DNA of 64,000 nt from Callipepla californica brunnescens. Taxonomy: Eukaryota > Chordata > Aves > Galliformes > Odontophoridae. The notes under the pieces were generated by a model. The model saw only the letters and a program-made list of their open reading frames with translations, was not told where the DNA came from and made no database searches. Numbering within the stretch: position 1 is the first letter of the stretch; every line of letters starts with the position of its first letter. The position numbers and the translations under genes were made by a program. The stretch covers positions 1-64,000 of the forward strand of contig JALIRH010000149.1 of assembly GCA_023055505.1 (NCBI GenBank). Direction: 5' to 3'. Shown here piece by piece: positions 1-12,210 of this stretch.

Positions 1-2460
1 TGTGCCAAATAAAGCTGAATGCCAGACACAGATAAAGGGAGAAACAATACCTCACTCAAAGAGCTTCTAGCAGAAGCAGGCAACTTCAAATGAAGGGAAA
101 CAGAGGAGAGGTAGTCTGCCTGAGCTTGTGGGCCAGACCAGAAATAGAAAGTGAAGCAGCAGCTCTTGAAATCTAATGCAATTACACTGTGTTTTGTGGG
201 CAAAACACTGCAGCTATAATACCTTCCTTTGTTAAGTGCTGGAATTTTTGAATCCTGGTGCCTGTGGATTAATTGCAGGCTTTGGAAATGCTCGTGTTAT
301 CTCTCTGCTACAAGTGACATTGATTTGTTTTGCTTTGGAAGTTTGGAGTAGTTTATTTGAAATTTTATGTGGGTAAAGAGTTTTATGGAGGTAAAGAGGG
401 AAGAATTATCACTGTATGTTGAAGAAACAGTTATCACCAGTATTCATAATAGCAAAAGGGAGGATTATCACCAGCAAAAGCTCAGAGGATTACTTGGGAT
501 TCAGCAATGTACAGTAAACAATCTTTATCTCTTTCAAAATGTCAGAGTATATTTTAAAATATATTTGGTGCTCCTTCAGAAAATACTTTTTAATACTGCA
601 TTTTTTAATCATTCTGAATCTTAGAATTAAAATTATTATTCAGTTGTCATGAAAGCAGTCAAAGAAGGCAGCTGTGAAAAAGAACAAGGGAAAGGACTAT
701 AATTTTCATTTCAATCTAATTCCAGTTTTACATCTTTGTATCACCACCTCCTCTGCAAGTTATTAGTAATTCTATAAGAGGCAGTACAACTGTATGAGCA
801 TGCAGATAACATACATCAGGCCACCCAGGCAAACTAGTTTCAAAAGTTCCAAGCTAAACACTTAAAGAAAAATAAAAGTAAACGATATGTTCATGACTTT
901 CTTCAAATTATTAGCTGAAGCTCTTCTCTTACAGAGATGGAAATCCTTCAAAGACACTCACAAACATACACATCTTTTTTTTTCAGACGTTAAGTTACAA
1001 TACACATAGCTAAGGTTAAAAAAAATGTAAAGAAGAAAATATAAATAAAATCCATGACAGGATTTCTTCTAATAAGAAAAAACAAAACAAACAAACAAAC
1101 AAAAAAAACCCCCAAAAAAAACAAAAAAAACCAAGAATTGGGCCACATGTGAGAAAATATTTAATATTCTGCTCAGAAATACTTAGATTTCATAAAGATA
1201 GGCAGCATATAGCACTGAAAAGTTTTAAAAGGCCATGTAGAGGCACTGGACCTGTCTGTAACATGATGGAACTTATGATAGTTTTGCTTCTGGAAATTTA
1301 TATTCACATTGATTATTACAGAGATAAAAATCAGATTTATTAATCACAAATATCTTGAGATAAAATGTGTGCCAATTCTTCTCTTGTTATTCACTTATCA
1401 GTGATACATCAGAAATTAGCTTCTGTGATGCTCCATCTTCTTTTACAAATTTTTCATAAGTTTGAACCATGATTCTATGAAAATATAGTATAACAAATCC
1501 TTCTGGTAGTTAAACAGTGCTCAAAGGATTTTGATCAGTGTGTTTCCTAATAGATAAAATTGTTGTATATAACAAAAAAAAAAAAAAAAAAAAAAAAAAA
1601 CACCACCAGCAACAACAAAAAACAGCCCTTACTCAAAGTAACATTCTAGATACACATTCCTCCTGACTTCAACGTTGACAGAACACCCACATTATGAGTT
1701 TGTTGTGAAGTCACTGTTGTGCCATAAAGTTATGCTACTGGAAGTTAGGGTTGGAATCAAAAGAATGGAAAGCTGTGAAGGATGAAATTTGGGATGCTGA
1801 GATGTTCAGGAACAGTAAATAGGGTAATCAACGTTGCTTTGCAAAAATGTTTTAAAATTCACATGAACAACAGCTTATTTTAAATAAACTTGCTATGCAT
1901 ATTAATTTTGAAGTAAGAGTTTCTAATTCTTAGTAAAGGAGTTAGGGAAATTCATTCATTCCTATTTATGCATATTTACTTAGGAAAATTAATATCTCCT
2001 GTTTGAGAAACAGCTCAATCACTTACAAGGTTACTTCTCAAACACATGTAGAAGTCTCAGGTTTTACGTGGAGGATCATCTAAATAGTAATTCGATTGTG
2101 GAGGTTAACATTTGTTGAAAACAGACTTGACTGATTATGAAAAATGGTTAATGATTGTAAAAAGAACTGTGTATGAAGATGGCACTAGTTACTGATTACT
2201 GAGTTCTCAGAAGCAGAAAAATCTATTTTTTTCCTTAGAAGTTATTCCATATGAAAATGTTTTACATAAAAAACTGCTATAACAATGTATGTTTTCAGTC
2301 CTAAACAAAAGGTTCTGTGGTTATTTTTTCATTAGCAATACACCGGCATCTTCTGCCCAAAAGTACTTTTCTGGGCTGTAGAAAACTTGTTTTACATAGG
2401 AACATTACCACGAGACAAAGTCATCTCCTTATTTTCTTCTTCTGTTAGGTGTGTCAAAAT
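1..2460. other. Unique AT-rich DNA, no gene seen
   Basis: Short frames only (85 codons or fewer), with no domain or codon bias. A-rich low complexity lies at 1078-1133 and a poly(A) run at 1571. Confidence 0.7.
1571..1600 (+). repeat. Poly(A) run
   Basis: About 29 consecutive A. No processed gene copy is recognisable upstream. Confidence 0.9.
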
Positions 2461-2912
2461 GAGCAAAACTCTTTGGGAGACAGTGCAGAGAAGGGTCATA
2501 AAGATGATCAGAGGGTTCGATCACCTCTCAGATTGGTCTTGCTTCACTTGGAGAAGAGAATGTTCTGGGGAGACCTCATTGTGGCCTTCAAGTACATGAA
2601 GGGAGATTACAGACAGGAAGGAGACCAAATTTTCACATGATCTGATAGTGATAGAGCAGGGAGAAATGGCTTTAAGCTCAAAGAGGGAAGATTTAGTTTA
2701 GATGTTAGGAAGAATTTCTTAACTCAGAGGGTTGTAAGGCAATGACACAGGCTGTCCAGAGAAGTTTTGGATGCCCTAACCCTGAAGGCATTCAAGGCCA
2801 GGTTGGTTGGGATCTGGGCCATCCTGTTCTGGTGAGTGGCAACCCTTTCCATGGTAGGGGACAGATAACTTTTATCTATTCTCCAACCTAAGCTATTCTA
2901 TGCTACTAATCT
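2461..2912 (+). mobile_element. CR1 LINE 3' fragment
   Basis: Remnants of the CR1 ORF2 C-terminus are recognisable (GTGCAGAGAAGGGTCATAAAG, GGGGAGACCTCATTGTGGCC). The 3' untranslated region follows (TTAGATGTTAGGAAGAATTTCTT, GGCATTCAAGGCCAGG), ending near CCAACCTAAGCTATTCTATG. It is 5'-truncated, as is usual for CR1, and carries several substitutions. The family-A solo LTR begins 10 bases beyond its end. Confidence 0.9.
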
Positions 2913-2917
2913 ATTTT

Positions 2918-3485
2918 CCATATGTCATGGTTTTATGATTTTTGGTACTGGTATTCCACATCATAACATCATGTATTGCATTAAGAGGTAAAGAGTCAAT
3001 ACTCCAGCTCATTGATAATTCCAGGTATACCTGCCTCAGAAGAGAAGAAGAACTACATTCCCCAGAGGACTTTGCGATGCTTTGTATTTTTACGTGTTTT
3101 CCGCTCAGAAGGAACAGATAAAAACTCTCAGCGGTCACGGGACACTCTCTTTCCTTCGGGATCGACTCAGCAGTGGGTGCTCGCTGCCGTATCGCCTTCA
3201 GCGTTAGCGTAAGGCCTTCGGTTTATCGGACACTCTCTCTTGCTCATTTTATTTGATTCATTAGCCTCAATTCCAATTATATTGTATTATATTCTGTTAT
3301 TTTGCTTTCTGATATCTTATTTAGTAAATTAGCTTTCCTCCTCAGATCGTTGCCGCTGTTTGTTTCTAGGCCCATCTCCCTTTTCCCTTTTTCCTTGCCC
3401 TTTCCTGGGGCGTGGGTCCGTGGGTCCCCCGCACCAATCGTCACGGAACCGGGCCGATCCAGCCCGGTAAACTGTTGACACCATA
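2918..3485 (+). repeat. Solo LTR (family A), CpG-rich, with CCATA duplications
   Basis: A 558-bp LTR at 2923-3480 starts TGTCATGG and ends ACTGTTGACA, with perfect 5-bp duplications CCATA (2918-2922, 3481-3485). A second copy of the same family is at 56563-57111. CpG dinucleotides are abundant (for example around 3130-3230 and 3405-3470), unlike the surrounding DNA, so this copy is relatively young or escaped methylation decay. A TATA-like GATAAAAAC is at about 3117. Orientation was inferred from that box. Its LTR sequence is unrelated to that of the provirus. Confidence 0.9.
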
Positions 3486-5484
3486 GCATTTCTCCGGATG
3501 TTTAGAACACCACTTTGGAGAAATTCCTGTTGCAGATGCAGCTCAGTGTGTGGCCTCAGGACACAGCAGTGGAAGACCAACTCTAAATGAGGCACAGGAG
3601 GAAGTATGCAAGTAATGAGACTGCTCACATCCTGAAGTCAATGCTTCAAACAGACCATATTAGCAAGCACATTATTTCTATTTTCTTCTGGGAACTTTAC
3701 TGAAACCAACCTCTGAAAGACATTTTGGCTTTGACAATACATAATTTTCTAACATGCTACCATTTCATTGAAATTGTATTAGTGGTTCATCAGAGGCAAC
3801 TTGCCTTGGAGGACTTCATCCTCCAGCAGTATCTAAGCCTCTACTCAGGTAATGACTGCAATCTATTTCTAGTTTGTAATTCTTAAAAAAATCATCTTAC
3901 CTTCAGCCATGAAGTCAACTAGGATTGTATGTCACGACTGAACCATACGACAGACATGAATTTACTTAATCCAGAATTTTCAAGGTAATTGGATCAATTC
4001 TGGTGTCAATTGGACTCTGTCAGCCTTAGCCTGCACATCAGTGTTAAATCTGACAAGTGGTGTGAAGATATAATCATGATAACAATAGTAAAGCTTAATC
4101 TCTATTAAACTAAGATTTTTTGCTACATTTTTAACCTCTGTGCACTTTTTCGTTTTTTCCTTATTTGAAAAGGGTTGGTTGTTGCTGCAGTGTCCTTGAT
4201 GTGCTCTTCTAGCGGCTGAGCCAGCAGGTGCTGCTGCAGTGCTTGACAATCTTCAAATGCTTCAATGCTTTTGAATACAATGATGTATTATGTAGTCTTC
4301 CTTCTGCTCAAAGCATTTTTGAAAACTGGGAGTTATACCCAAAAGCACATAATGGCCACTGAGTCACTTGGTCTTGGAAGCATTTGTTTGCCAGGTAACA
4401 AACACAGCCTAATTCAGATAAGCTGGACTCTGCCTGAGAAGTCTGGAGATGAACAGCACTGAATTTTCTTAACCTCTGTCTTAAAGCTGATGTTGTAATT
4501 GCTGTGGAAAGCAATAACGATATTCCACGGCAGAGCATTTTGTCAAGGATGGCAAAGGTTTTTTTACCTACATGTTGAAATGTCTAAATGGATGTTTACC
4601 GCTTGGCCTACATCTTCCTCAAAGAATTTTACTATAATAAGATATTCTCTCTCATCTCTTTGATCGCTGCTTTCATCTATTAAACAAAGTGACCTATGCT
4701 TTCTGATGTTCATCTGGACTAATGAAGTCTTTTTAATGATCATTGTTGTTATTACACATCTTAGGATCTCTAACTACACTGTCATATAATATTTCCACAG
4801 CACTTCAGCCTTCATGCCCATAGATGTCTGTGGTGTTTATAGATACGTTCATCTCTTGCTGTGGAATATAAGATTAGCAGAATCATGTTGTAGGGAAATG
4901 AACAGTAGCATTTGATTAAACATTCCTTTGGAGTAATGTGAGGAGTTCCTATTTCATTCCTAACACGTCTGTTGCTCATAACAGTCTGCGTTATGTTTTT
5001 ATTAAGAAATAGATTCAGCATTGATTGCTCATGGTAAAACAGGGACTGATAGGTTAATATTAATAACACATAACTGTAAACTAGACTGTGATTTCAACTG
5101 TATGCCAAGCAATCTTCACCATTTTCTGTCTCCTTATCACACGCATTTAAAGTGTTAAAAAGGACTTTGTACTATTTTTTTGAATGTCCTAGCATGTAAA
5201 GTCACTAGGATCAGTGACTCATTCTGCTAGACTCTGCAAGCACATATGCTTTGGTTTGTTATGTACTTCTCTAATCTTCTATGGTGAAAAGCACTACACT
5301 ACTGCGAGCTGGAATACAGTATGCAAATAGATATATCTATTTGTTGGAATAGCACAAAATTTGTGATAGATGGATCCCACAAATGCTCACAAAGGAATAG
5401 ATAGAACATTGTACTCAAGCATATCAGGGCACATTCAATCTGAAAATGACCATTTCCCCAGTTGCATTATTACCAGTGTTGAGA
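3486..5484. other. Unique DNA, no gene seen
   Basis: Nothing recognisable between the family-A LTR and the mariner remnant. Confidence 0.65.
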
Positions 5485-6118
5485 CATGGTGTTATCCCTG
5501 CGATCTGGAGTAAAATTGCCGTCCATGGAGTCATGGCATTTGAATTCCCCATAGTAGTAAAAACTGTAGATTAAGCCCTCAATGGGTAGAGTGATGTGTC
5601 TTTTGGATAGGAAAGGGGCAATTCTTCTGGATTTCACAGAACCCAGACAAACCACTATGACTTGACACTGATTAAGCAGAAAGGTCAAACTTCCATAGTC
5701 AGGCCAGAGAAGAAGACAATCTGTCTCTTGCAACACGATAATTCCAGACCCCATACCATTTTGGAGATCATGGAGCACATTGCCAATCTTGGCTAGGTGG
5801 CTCTACTACACCCACTGTATAGTCTGGATTTCTTTGCTTTCTAATGTCCATCATCTAGGGCTGATGAAAGATGGACTGCATAGACATTTTCCTAGCAACA
5901 ATGTCATCATAGCAACTGTGAAATTGTGAGTTACCTCCTCTGGTGCAGATTTTTAAGAGCACAGCATGCAAGCTCTTGTTCATTGCTAGGGAAAATACAC
6001 GGCTAATGGTGGTCAGTATGTTGAAAAATAGTGTTTTGTAGTTGAGAATTTGCTCAACCGAATAGTATTATTGTGCTCATTTTACCTGTTTTAGTTTCCA
6101 TGGAAACAAATAGGCATT
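5485..6118 (+). pseudogene. Galluhop-type mariner transposase remnant and 3' end
   Basis: Conceptual translation shows mariner transposase pieces in more than one frame: GAILLDF near 5617, then VRPEKKT, then LLQHDNSRPHT with the second catalytic Asp at codon 5737-5739, then HIANLG, HPLYSLD and MKDGLHRHFPSNNVIIATVK. A TAG falls at 5794-5796, and the codon where the third catalytic Asp is expected, 35 codons after the second, reads TAA (5842-5844). The element ends with GTTTCCATGGAAACAAATAGG and GGAGCAAC, like the Galluhop 3' terminus. Its 5' half is missing. It is clearly dead. Confidence 0.8.
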
Positions 6119-8387
6119 TCTTTTGGAGCAACTATTTATATGTTGTCATATCTTCACTTTACATTTTTGCACTTTCATTTTTAGAACTATTCAATATTTC
6201 TTCTGCTGTTAATATTACTCCTTTTACTTAGTAATTTGAAATATTCAATATCCATTAGAGAAGATGTCCAAAGATTATTGCTTTAATTAATAGGCTAGTT
6301 TCTTTGAAGAAAGAAATGTTTGCCACCTGAAAGTATAGTACCTCTTAATCTAAGAATTTTCTTGCACTGAACTAAGAAATGTCAGTTCTGAAATTGTAGA
6401 ATGAATAAACAGTCTACTTCTAATATATTTATCTTATAGCTATTTTATACATTACCATTCAATTTCACTGGAAAGACAAAATTACTCTTTGGGGATAATA
6501 ATTTGAAAAAGCTGTTTTGTTTTCCTTGAGTATTTTTTTAAGCTTAAAAAAGTTATATGATTCCTACTGAAAAGTTGTGAGTTTTTTTTTTTTAAATTGA
6601 TTCAAAGTTAGAGTAGAAAAGAATTTCCAAATTTTTTCATACCCCATGTTATAAAATTACAATTTCGCAAGCACTGTGTAAGATGTACAAGATCTCTTGG
6701 TGAAGTAGTTGTATAATCAGATATTATACGGGTTCCCAATCAGTATCTCTGTAATGAGTTATGCTAACAATAAAGGTACGGCACAGCTCACAGTAGAAGT
6801 CAGGAAGCTTTTTGGGAACACTGCAGTGCAACCAAAAAGCAACTTTATGGATCTAAGGACTTCACACTGAGATTGCAGAGGGGCAGATCTATCAGTCCAC
6901 AGTAGCTTCCTTTGAAGGAGGAGAATACATACATAGGGGAATGAGGGGATAAGAGCTCAGGAAGAATGTGGAGTAGGAAGAGACAGCTGCAGGGGAGTGG
7001 AAGAGGGTGTGAAATAAAAAAACTGCAGTGCATGGACCTTTTTTGGAGCAGTCTGCTCACAAAAGAGAAATAATTTTGCAGTAAAGGTCATACCTACAAA
7101 TATGCATTGAGATATATATATTTAATACAAATACCAGGAATCATGCATGCTTATGAATTAATAACTGGGCATGAAGTGGTTCTGCTACAACATAAACAGA
7201 TATTGCCTATATTTCTCCTTTCAAAACTATCACTCCTTTGGTCTTTCTGAGCTGGTATCAACATGCTGTATAGTTCGTAGGCAGTCAACCATATAATGTC
7301 CTAAAAAAAAAAACAGAAGATGAAATAGATATTTTCATGCTACTGCATCTTTATTTTAGAAAGAATGTTTTCCTCTGTCAATAATCCTTTTAGTCACAGC
7401 TGTTTAGCCTAGTGAAATGAAACAGTTCCCAGTATGCTGAAAGTCTATGATTAAATATAATCAATTTTTAATTAACTGGAATTCTCAATATCTTGCAAGT
7501 ACTCTTTATGAAGTTTTATAGTTTTATTCAAATGAGGACATGGCTTACTTTTATTTTAAAGTTTAGAGTTCATAGGAAAGGCAATGGAAGAGACACAATG
7601 AACCTTGGTAAAGAAAGGTGAATTCATACATAAAATCTGCTTAAATGTTAGTCAGGTTTTATACCCTGAAATGTACTCTGAGCAAGACTTTATCTGTATT
7701 TCTCTGATGCACAATTTGCACAACTATGTATATATAGCATAATATATATACATATATAGAAGTATATAATATATGTAATTGCATCATATTTATTGTTATT
7801 AACTGTGACAAATAATACTGCAATCAAGTTAATTGTGTTGCAGAGTTTCAGCCTGCTAAAGCAGTGAACTCATAATAGCTCCAAAATGTGGCATCTCCTG
7901 GGTGGTGAATGTCCTCTCCCAGGACGCATCATAGATGCAGCACTTCAGCAATGCACTGTCTCCAGGGCATCATAAGCCAGACAGATAAAAACTTTCAAAG
8001 CCTCATGAAGCAGAGAACTGCTCTATTACAATTTTACCTTCCTGGATCAATGGACAAACAACTAGAAGATCACTCTAAGCCACTATAGAAATCCTGCTAT
8101 CATCTCTTTTGAAAACAGCAAACTTAAATGTTTTTTCAAAAACAGCTGATCATTTCTTTGTAATAATAGGTATGGATTTTATTGTAGTATACTGAAAATT
8201 TTCAATTATATAAAGAACAGACCTTTAACTTCAAGAAAAATGTACTCAAAGTAGTGCTGTAATATAGTATAAATGTTAGCTATGTCCAACAATAATTTTA
8301 TAAAAAATTGAATACAATATTAAAGCAAAAATATAATCAAAACTACATTTTTATCTCATCAAAAAGAGATTCATAAAATATAGCCTG
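6119..8387. other. Unique AT-rich DNA, no gene seen
   Basis: Contains a TA-rich stretch around 7720-7782 (TATATAGC, ATATATACATATATAG). No coding signal. Confidence 0.65.
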
Positions 8388-9003
8388 GAAGGCCAACTCT
8401 ATCCTGGGCTGCATCAAAAGAGGGGTAGTCAGCTGGGAAAGGGCGAAGATTGTCCCCCTCTACTCTGACCTTGTGAGGCCCAACTGGAGTACTGCATCCA
8501 GGTCTGGAGTCCCCAGTGCAAGACGGATGTGGAGCTGTTGGAGAAGATTCAGGGAAGGGCCACAGAAATGATCAAAGGCCTGGAGCACCTCTCCTATGAA
8601 GAAAAATGGAGGAAACTGGGCTTCTTCGGCCTGGAGAAGAAAAAGCTTCTGGGAGACCTCATTATGACATTCTATTACGTGAGGAGGGCTTATCAACAGG
8701 AAAGGGACCACATTTTTAGATTGCCTGATAGTGACAGGACAAGGGGGAATGATTTTAAGCTAAAAGAAATTTTGTTTAGATGTTAGTAAGAATTTCTTTA
8801 CTCAGAGTGCAATGAGACCCTGAAACAGGCTCCCCATATAGATACCCCATCTCTGGAGTCATTCAAGGCCAGTTTGCATGGGACTTGGGGCAGCCTTATC
8901 TGGTGGGTGGCAACCCTGACCATAGTAGGGGAGCTGGAATTAGATGATCTTTAAAATCCCCTCCAATCTAATCCATTCTATGATACTATGGTTCTATGAT
9001 TCT
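8388..9003 (+). mobile_element. CR1 LINE 3' fragment
   Basis: About 615 bp of CR1, from GGAAGGCCAACTCTATCCTGG to the repeated terminal octamer (TTCTATGATACTATGGTTCTATGATTCTG). An 85-codon frame at 8529-8786 retains the end of the reverse transcriptase-endonuclease protein ([23 protein letters not shown]). It is 5'-truncated and non-functional. Confidence 0.92.
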
Positions 9004-10664
9004 GTATTAGGAAAAATGAAAGAAAATGATTTAAACATCTTGTTTTGGAGATTATTTTACCATAACATTTAATGAAATGTGACAGCATCCTATTAAGTAC
9101 TTTTATTTCTGTCCATTTTTTCTTGTGAAAATGAGAGATTTGCGTATCTCTTCTTCTGTAAGCACATTGCTTTTTGAACATGAGAGACATTGATTTCCAT
9201 ATTTTCCTTTTCTTTTTTGCACTAATGTTATCAAATATGTTCTGCCAATGAGCAGCCATTTAATATGCCAACTACCCAACACTACTACTGATGTAAATGC
9301 CAGATGTATTGTACAATCAAGTGGAGCAGGAAAGTCTCAGTCTAATTCTTGATACAGACAAGTTGAGACAGATATTTGGAGGCTTGCAAATGTATTGGAA
9401 TGAGGCAGCTAAACAATAAATGACAATTTACTTAATTCTGGCCCAAGCCAAGGTTCCTTTACTGCACAAATCCAGAGTAAGGGGGCACTCCTACCAGCCA
9501 GGTTTTTGACTTTGATCAGAAGAAAAGCACAAAATTGGAAGACAGTTGAGGGTCCTTACAATGTCTCATCCGTGATCTATGTGAGCTGGATCTCAACCCT
9601 CTTGCCATAAGGTAGTTTTGCCAAGGAAGAGAAACTCCTTTTCTCCTCAAGAAAATGGGAGAAATCATCAATTTTTCTACTTTTCCCAAGACTTGATAGA
9701 TGCCTGTGCAGAGCAATAGCAGCACTGCCTGAGGGCATGCTGGGGCAGAACAGTACAACTTAGTGTAGCTGGGCCTTATTAAAAGATGCCTTATTAAGCT
9801 TGGAACTTCCTCAGGATCTGGAAACTCATCTTGATATACTAGAGGACTGGTCAAGGATAGCTAGCTTGTCTCTGTGCCTCTCCGCGTGTAGTGATGACCT
9901 TCCTTGAGAGAATGTTATTTCCCTCCACCCAGCAACTTGAGGGTTGTACTCCTGGTGAGGAGGAAGCTCTTTCTGTTCTTCCCACAGACTTCTGGCAACA
10001 TGGGCCTTTCTGTTTGGACTTTGATACCATGTGATGGTCACCAAGCAGGCCAGCGAGCAGTGAGCATTCAGCTGTGAGAGCTGAGAAGGGACGGTGTTGG
10101 AACAAGTAAAAAGAAAATAAGTTTCCTTCCTCAGGAAGAAAAGCAAATAATTGGCTTGATTTACAAAGACCTAGCTTCTAAGCTCTAATTCAATCTTCAA
10201 ATGAATGGGAAGGGGAGGATATGGGGAATGTGAGTGTGGGACTTTCCTCTCCAAAAACTGCACAGTCCTAGGGTCCCATTCATTGGCAGGCAGACAACCT
10301 TCAGCCATTCCAAAACCAGCCTAGCCTGGCACCAGGCCACACAACCCCTGGCTGCTTATTAAAGCAGGCACAAGTGCTGGAATAACATGTGAGCTGAAGG
10401 AAAGGTGCATTAGTAGAGCTACTGGAAGTAGCTGCCACCCATGGCTGTACCAGAATAGGGGGCTCACAAGCAACAAAGCTATTTCTCATCTTTCAGATTC
10501 TCTCTAAAGTTTTATTTCTAATGTTGCTCTTCTCATACTTTCATGGAATTCGTGCAGTGGGTTTTCTTACAAAGATTGGGTTGGGTGGAGATAATGCAAG
10601 ATGGGGATGGCTTTCAACATTCTTTAGAGATCAGCTTCACACTACAGACATTGCCATTAAGTCA
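9004..10664. other. Unique DNA, no gene seen
   Basis: Between 9500 and 10500 base composition is somewhat richer in G and C and frames of up to 112 codons occur on the minus strand. They overlap one another and show no domain. An old unrecognised repeat is possible. Confidence 0.5.
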
Positions 10665-10990
10665 TGTGCAATGGAAGTGCTAAGTCACAGCTTGAACTAG
10701 TAACTGAGCAACTGCTAGAAGACAGGGATAACCCAGGGTAGCTCAGGTGCATGCAATATACCTGAGAGACCAGAAGGGGTGGAGCCAGGATCTACCCATC
10801 CCAGACCTCATTTAAGGGTTGGCAATGAAGGTAAAGGCATCTTGTTGGTGACATCCTTCTGTACCTGAGGCTTTCTGAAAGTAAACCGGTGGTTTTGTTT
10901 TTTTTATTTTGTTTCTTTTTCCTTTTTTTTTTTTCCTCTTCCCTAAGCCTGTTGTACTTGAGAAAAATTCTCACTTGTTGTAGCCTAGGA
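10665..10990 (+). repeat. Degraded LTR-like segment, distantly like the provirus LTR
   Basis: TGTGCAATGGAAGTG begins a stretch whose order of elements resembles the provirus LTR: AGTCACAGCTTGAACTAG, then GACCAGAAGGGGTGGAGCC, then CCTCATTTAAGGGTTGGC (about 10800-10823). After the TATA-like block the resemblance fades into T-rich DNA (10895-10935). No target duplication was found, so the borders are approximate. Confidence 0.5.
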
Positions 10991-11414
10991 CCTTGCCATT
11001 CTGCTGTCGTTGCTGCACTTTTCAATGCATTGCAGTTATTTCAGTTCTTGGAGTGAGGGCAAGATTTAAATGAACATCTATGTAATTATATTTCAAGTAA
11101 GGGAGATAATATGTATATTTTTTTCATTGATTGTCGCACTGTTAATTTTTTTTTTTGTTTTTTTTCTTTTTTGCTGTTGATGATGTTGTTTCTACCACTC
11201 TTATTTTTTAAGAGAGTTATGAATAAAAGAGGGAAAGTAGAATGTAGATAAGTAGAACTTATTTTGGGCATTTTTGCTGGAGTACAAAAAAATCAGTAAG
11301 GATATCAAACACAGCAGAAGAATCTCTCAGATCATATACATATATCTAAGGGACAATGGGTATTTTAAACTTCTACTGTTGATGATACTGTCAGAGATCT
11401 GTTAATTGCTCACC

Positions 11415-12210
11415 TAGGCTGGACCAGTGGGATGAAGTTCTACAAGACCAAGTGGGTCCTGCACTTTACCCACAACAACCCCAGACAATGCTGCAGGCTT
11501 GGGGTTGAGTGGCTTGAAGGCTGTGTGAAGGAAACTGACCTGGGAGTATTGGTTGATGCTCAACTGAACATGATCCAGCAGTATGATCAGGTGCCCAAGA
11601 AAGCATATGGCATCCTGGCTTGTATCAAAAACAGTGCTGCCAGCAGGAGCAGGGGGATGATCATCCTTCTGTACCTCAGCTATGGTGGGACTGCACCTTG
11701 AATATTGTGTTCAGCTTTGGGCCCCTCACTACAGGAAAGACATTTAGACCCTGCGATTTGCCCAGAGTAGGGCAACTAAGCTGGTGAGGGGTCTAGAACA
11801 TGAGTCTAATGAGGAGTGGCTGAGGGAACTGGGATTACTTCATCTGGAGAAGAGACGACTCGGGAGACTTGATCGTTCTCTGAAACTCCCTGAAAGGAGG
11901 TTGTGATGAGGTGGGGGTTAGCCTCTTCTCCTGCATAACTAGGGGTAGGACTAGAAAGAATGGCCTCAAGATGTGTCAGGGAAGGTGCAGATTGGGTATT
12001 AGGAAATATTTTTCCATCTCCCAAGGAGTGATCAGGTGCTGGAAAGGGCTGCCTGCAGAGGTGGTTGAGTTGCTGTCTCTGGAAGTGTTCAAAAAAATGT
12101 TTAGACACTGTGTTACAGGACATAGTTTAGTGGGGAGATACTGGTGTAGGTGGGTGGTTGGTCTGGATGACCTTGGAGGTCTTTTCCAACCTTGGTGATT
12201 CTATGATTGT
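11415..12210 (+). mobile_element. CR1 LINE 3' fragment
   Basis: About 800 bp of CR1. The protein-coding part (11432-11701) reads [31 protein letters not shown] when translated in the main frame, with frameshifts further on. The 3' untranslated region ends GGTGATTCTATGATTGT. Its sequence differs from the 8.4-kb copy, so it belongs to another CR1 subfamily. Confidence 0.92.

Noticed and set aside
2510..2522. GGGTTCGATCACC resembling a tRNA B box
   Set aside because: It lies within the CR1 ORF2-derived sequence, with no A box or cloverleaf around it.
9516..10146. Overlapping minus-strand frames of 84-112 codons
   Set aside because: They overlap each other in different frames, lack domains, and could reflect an unrecognised old repeat rather than a gene.
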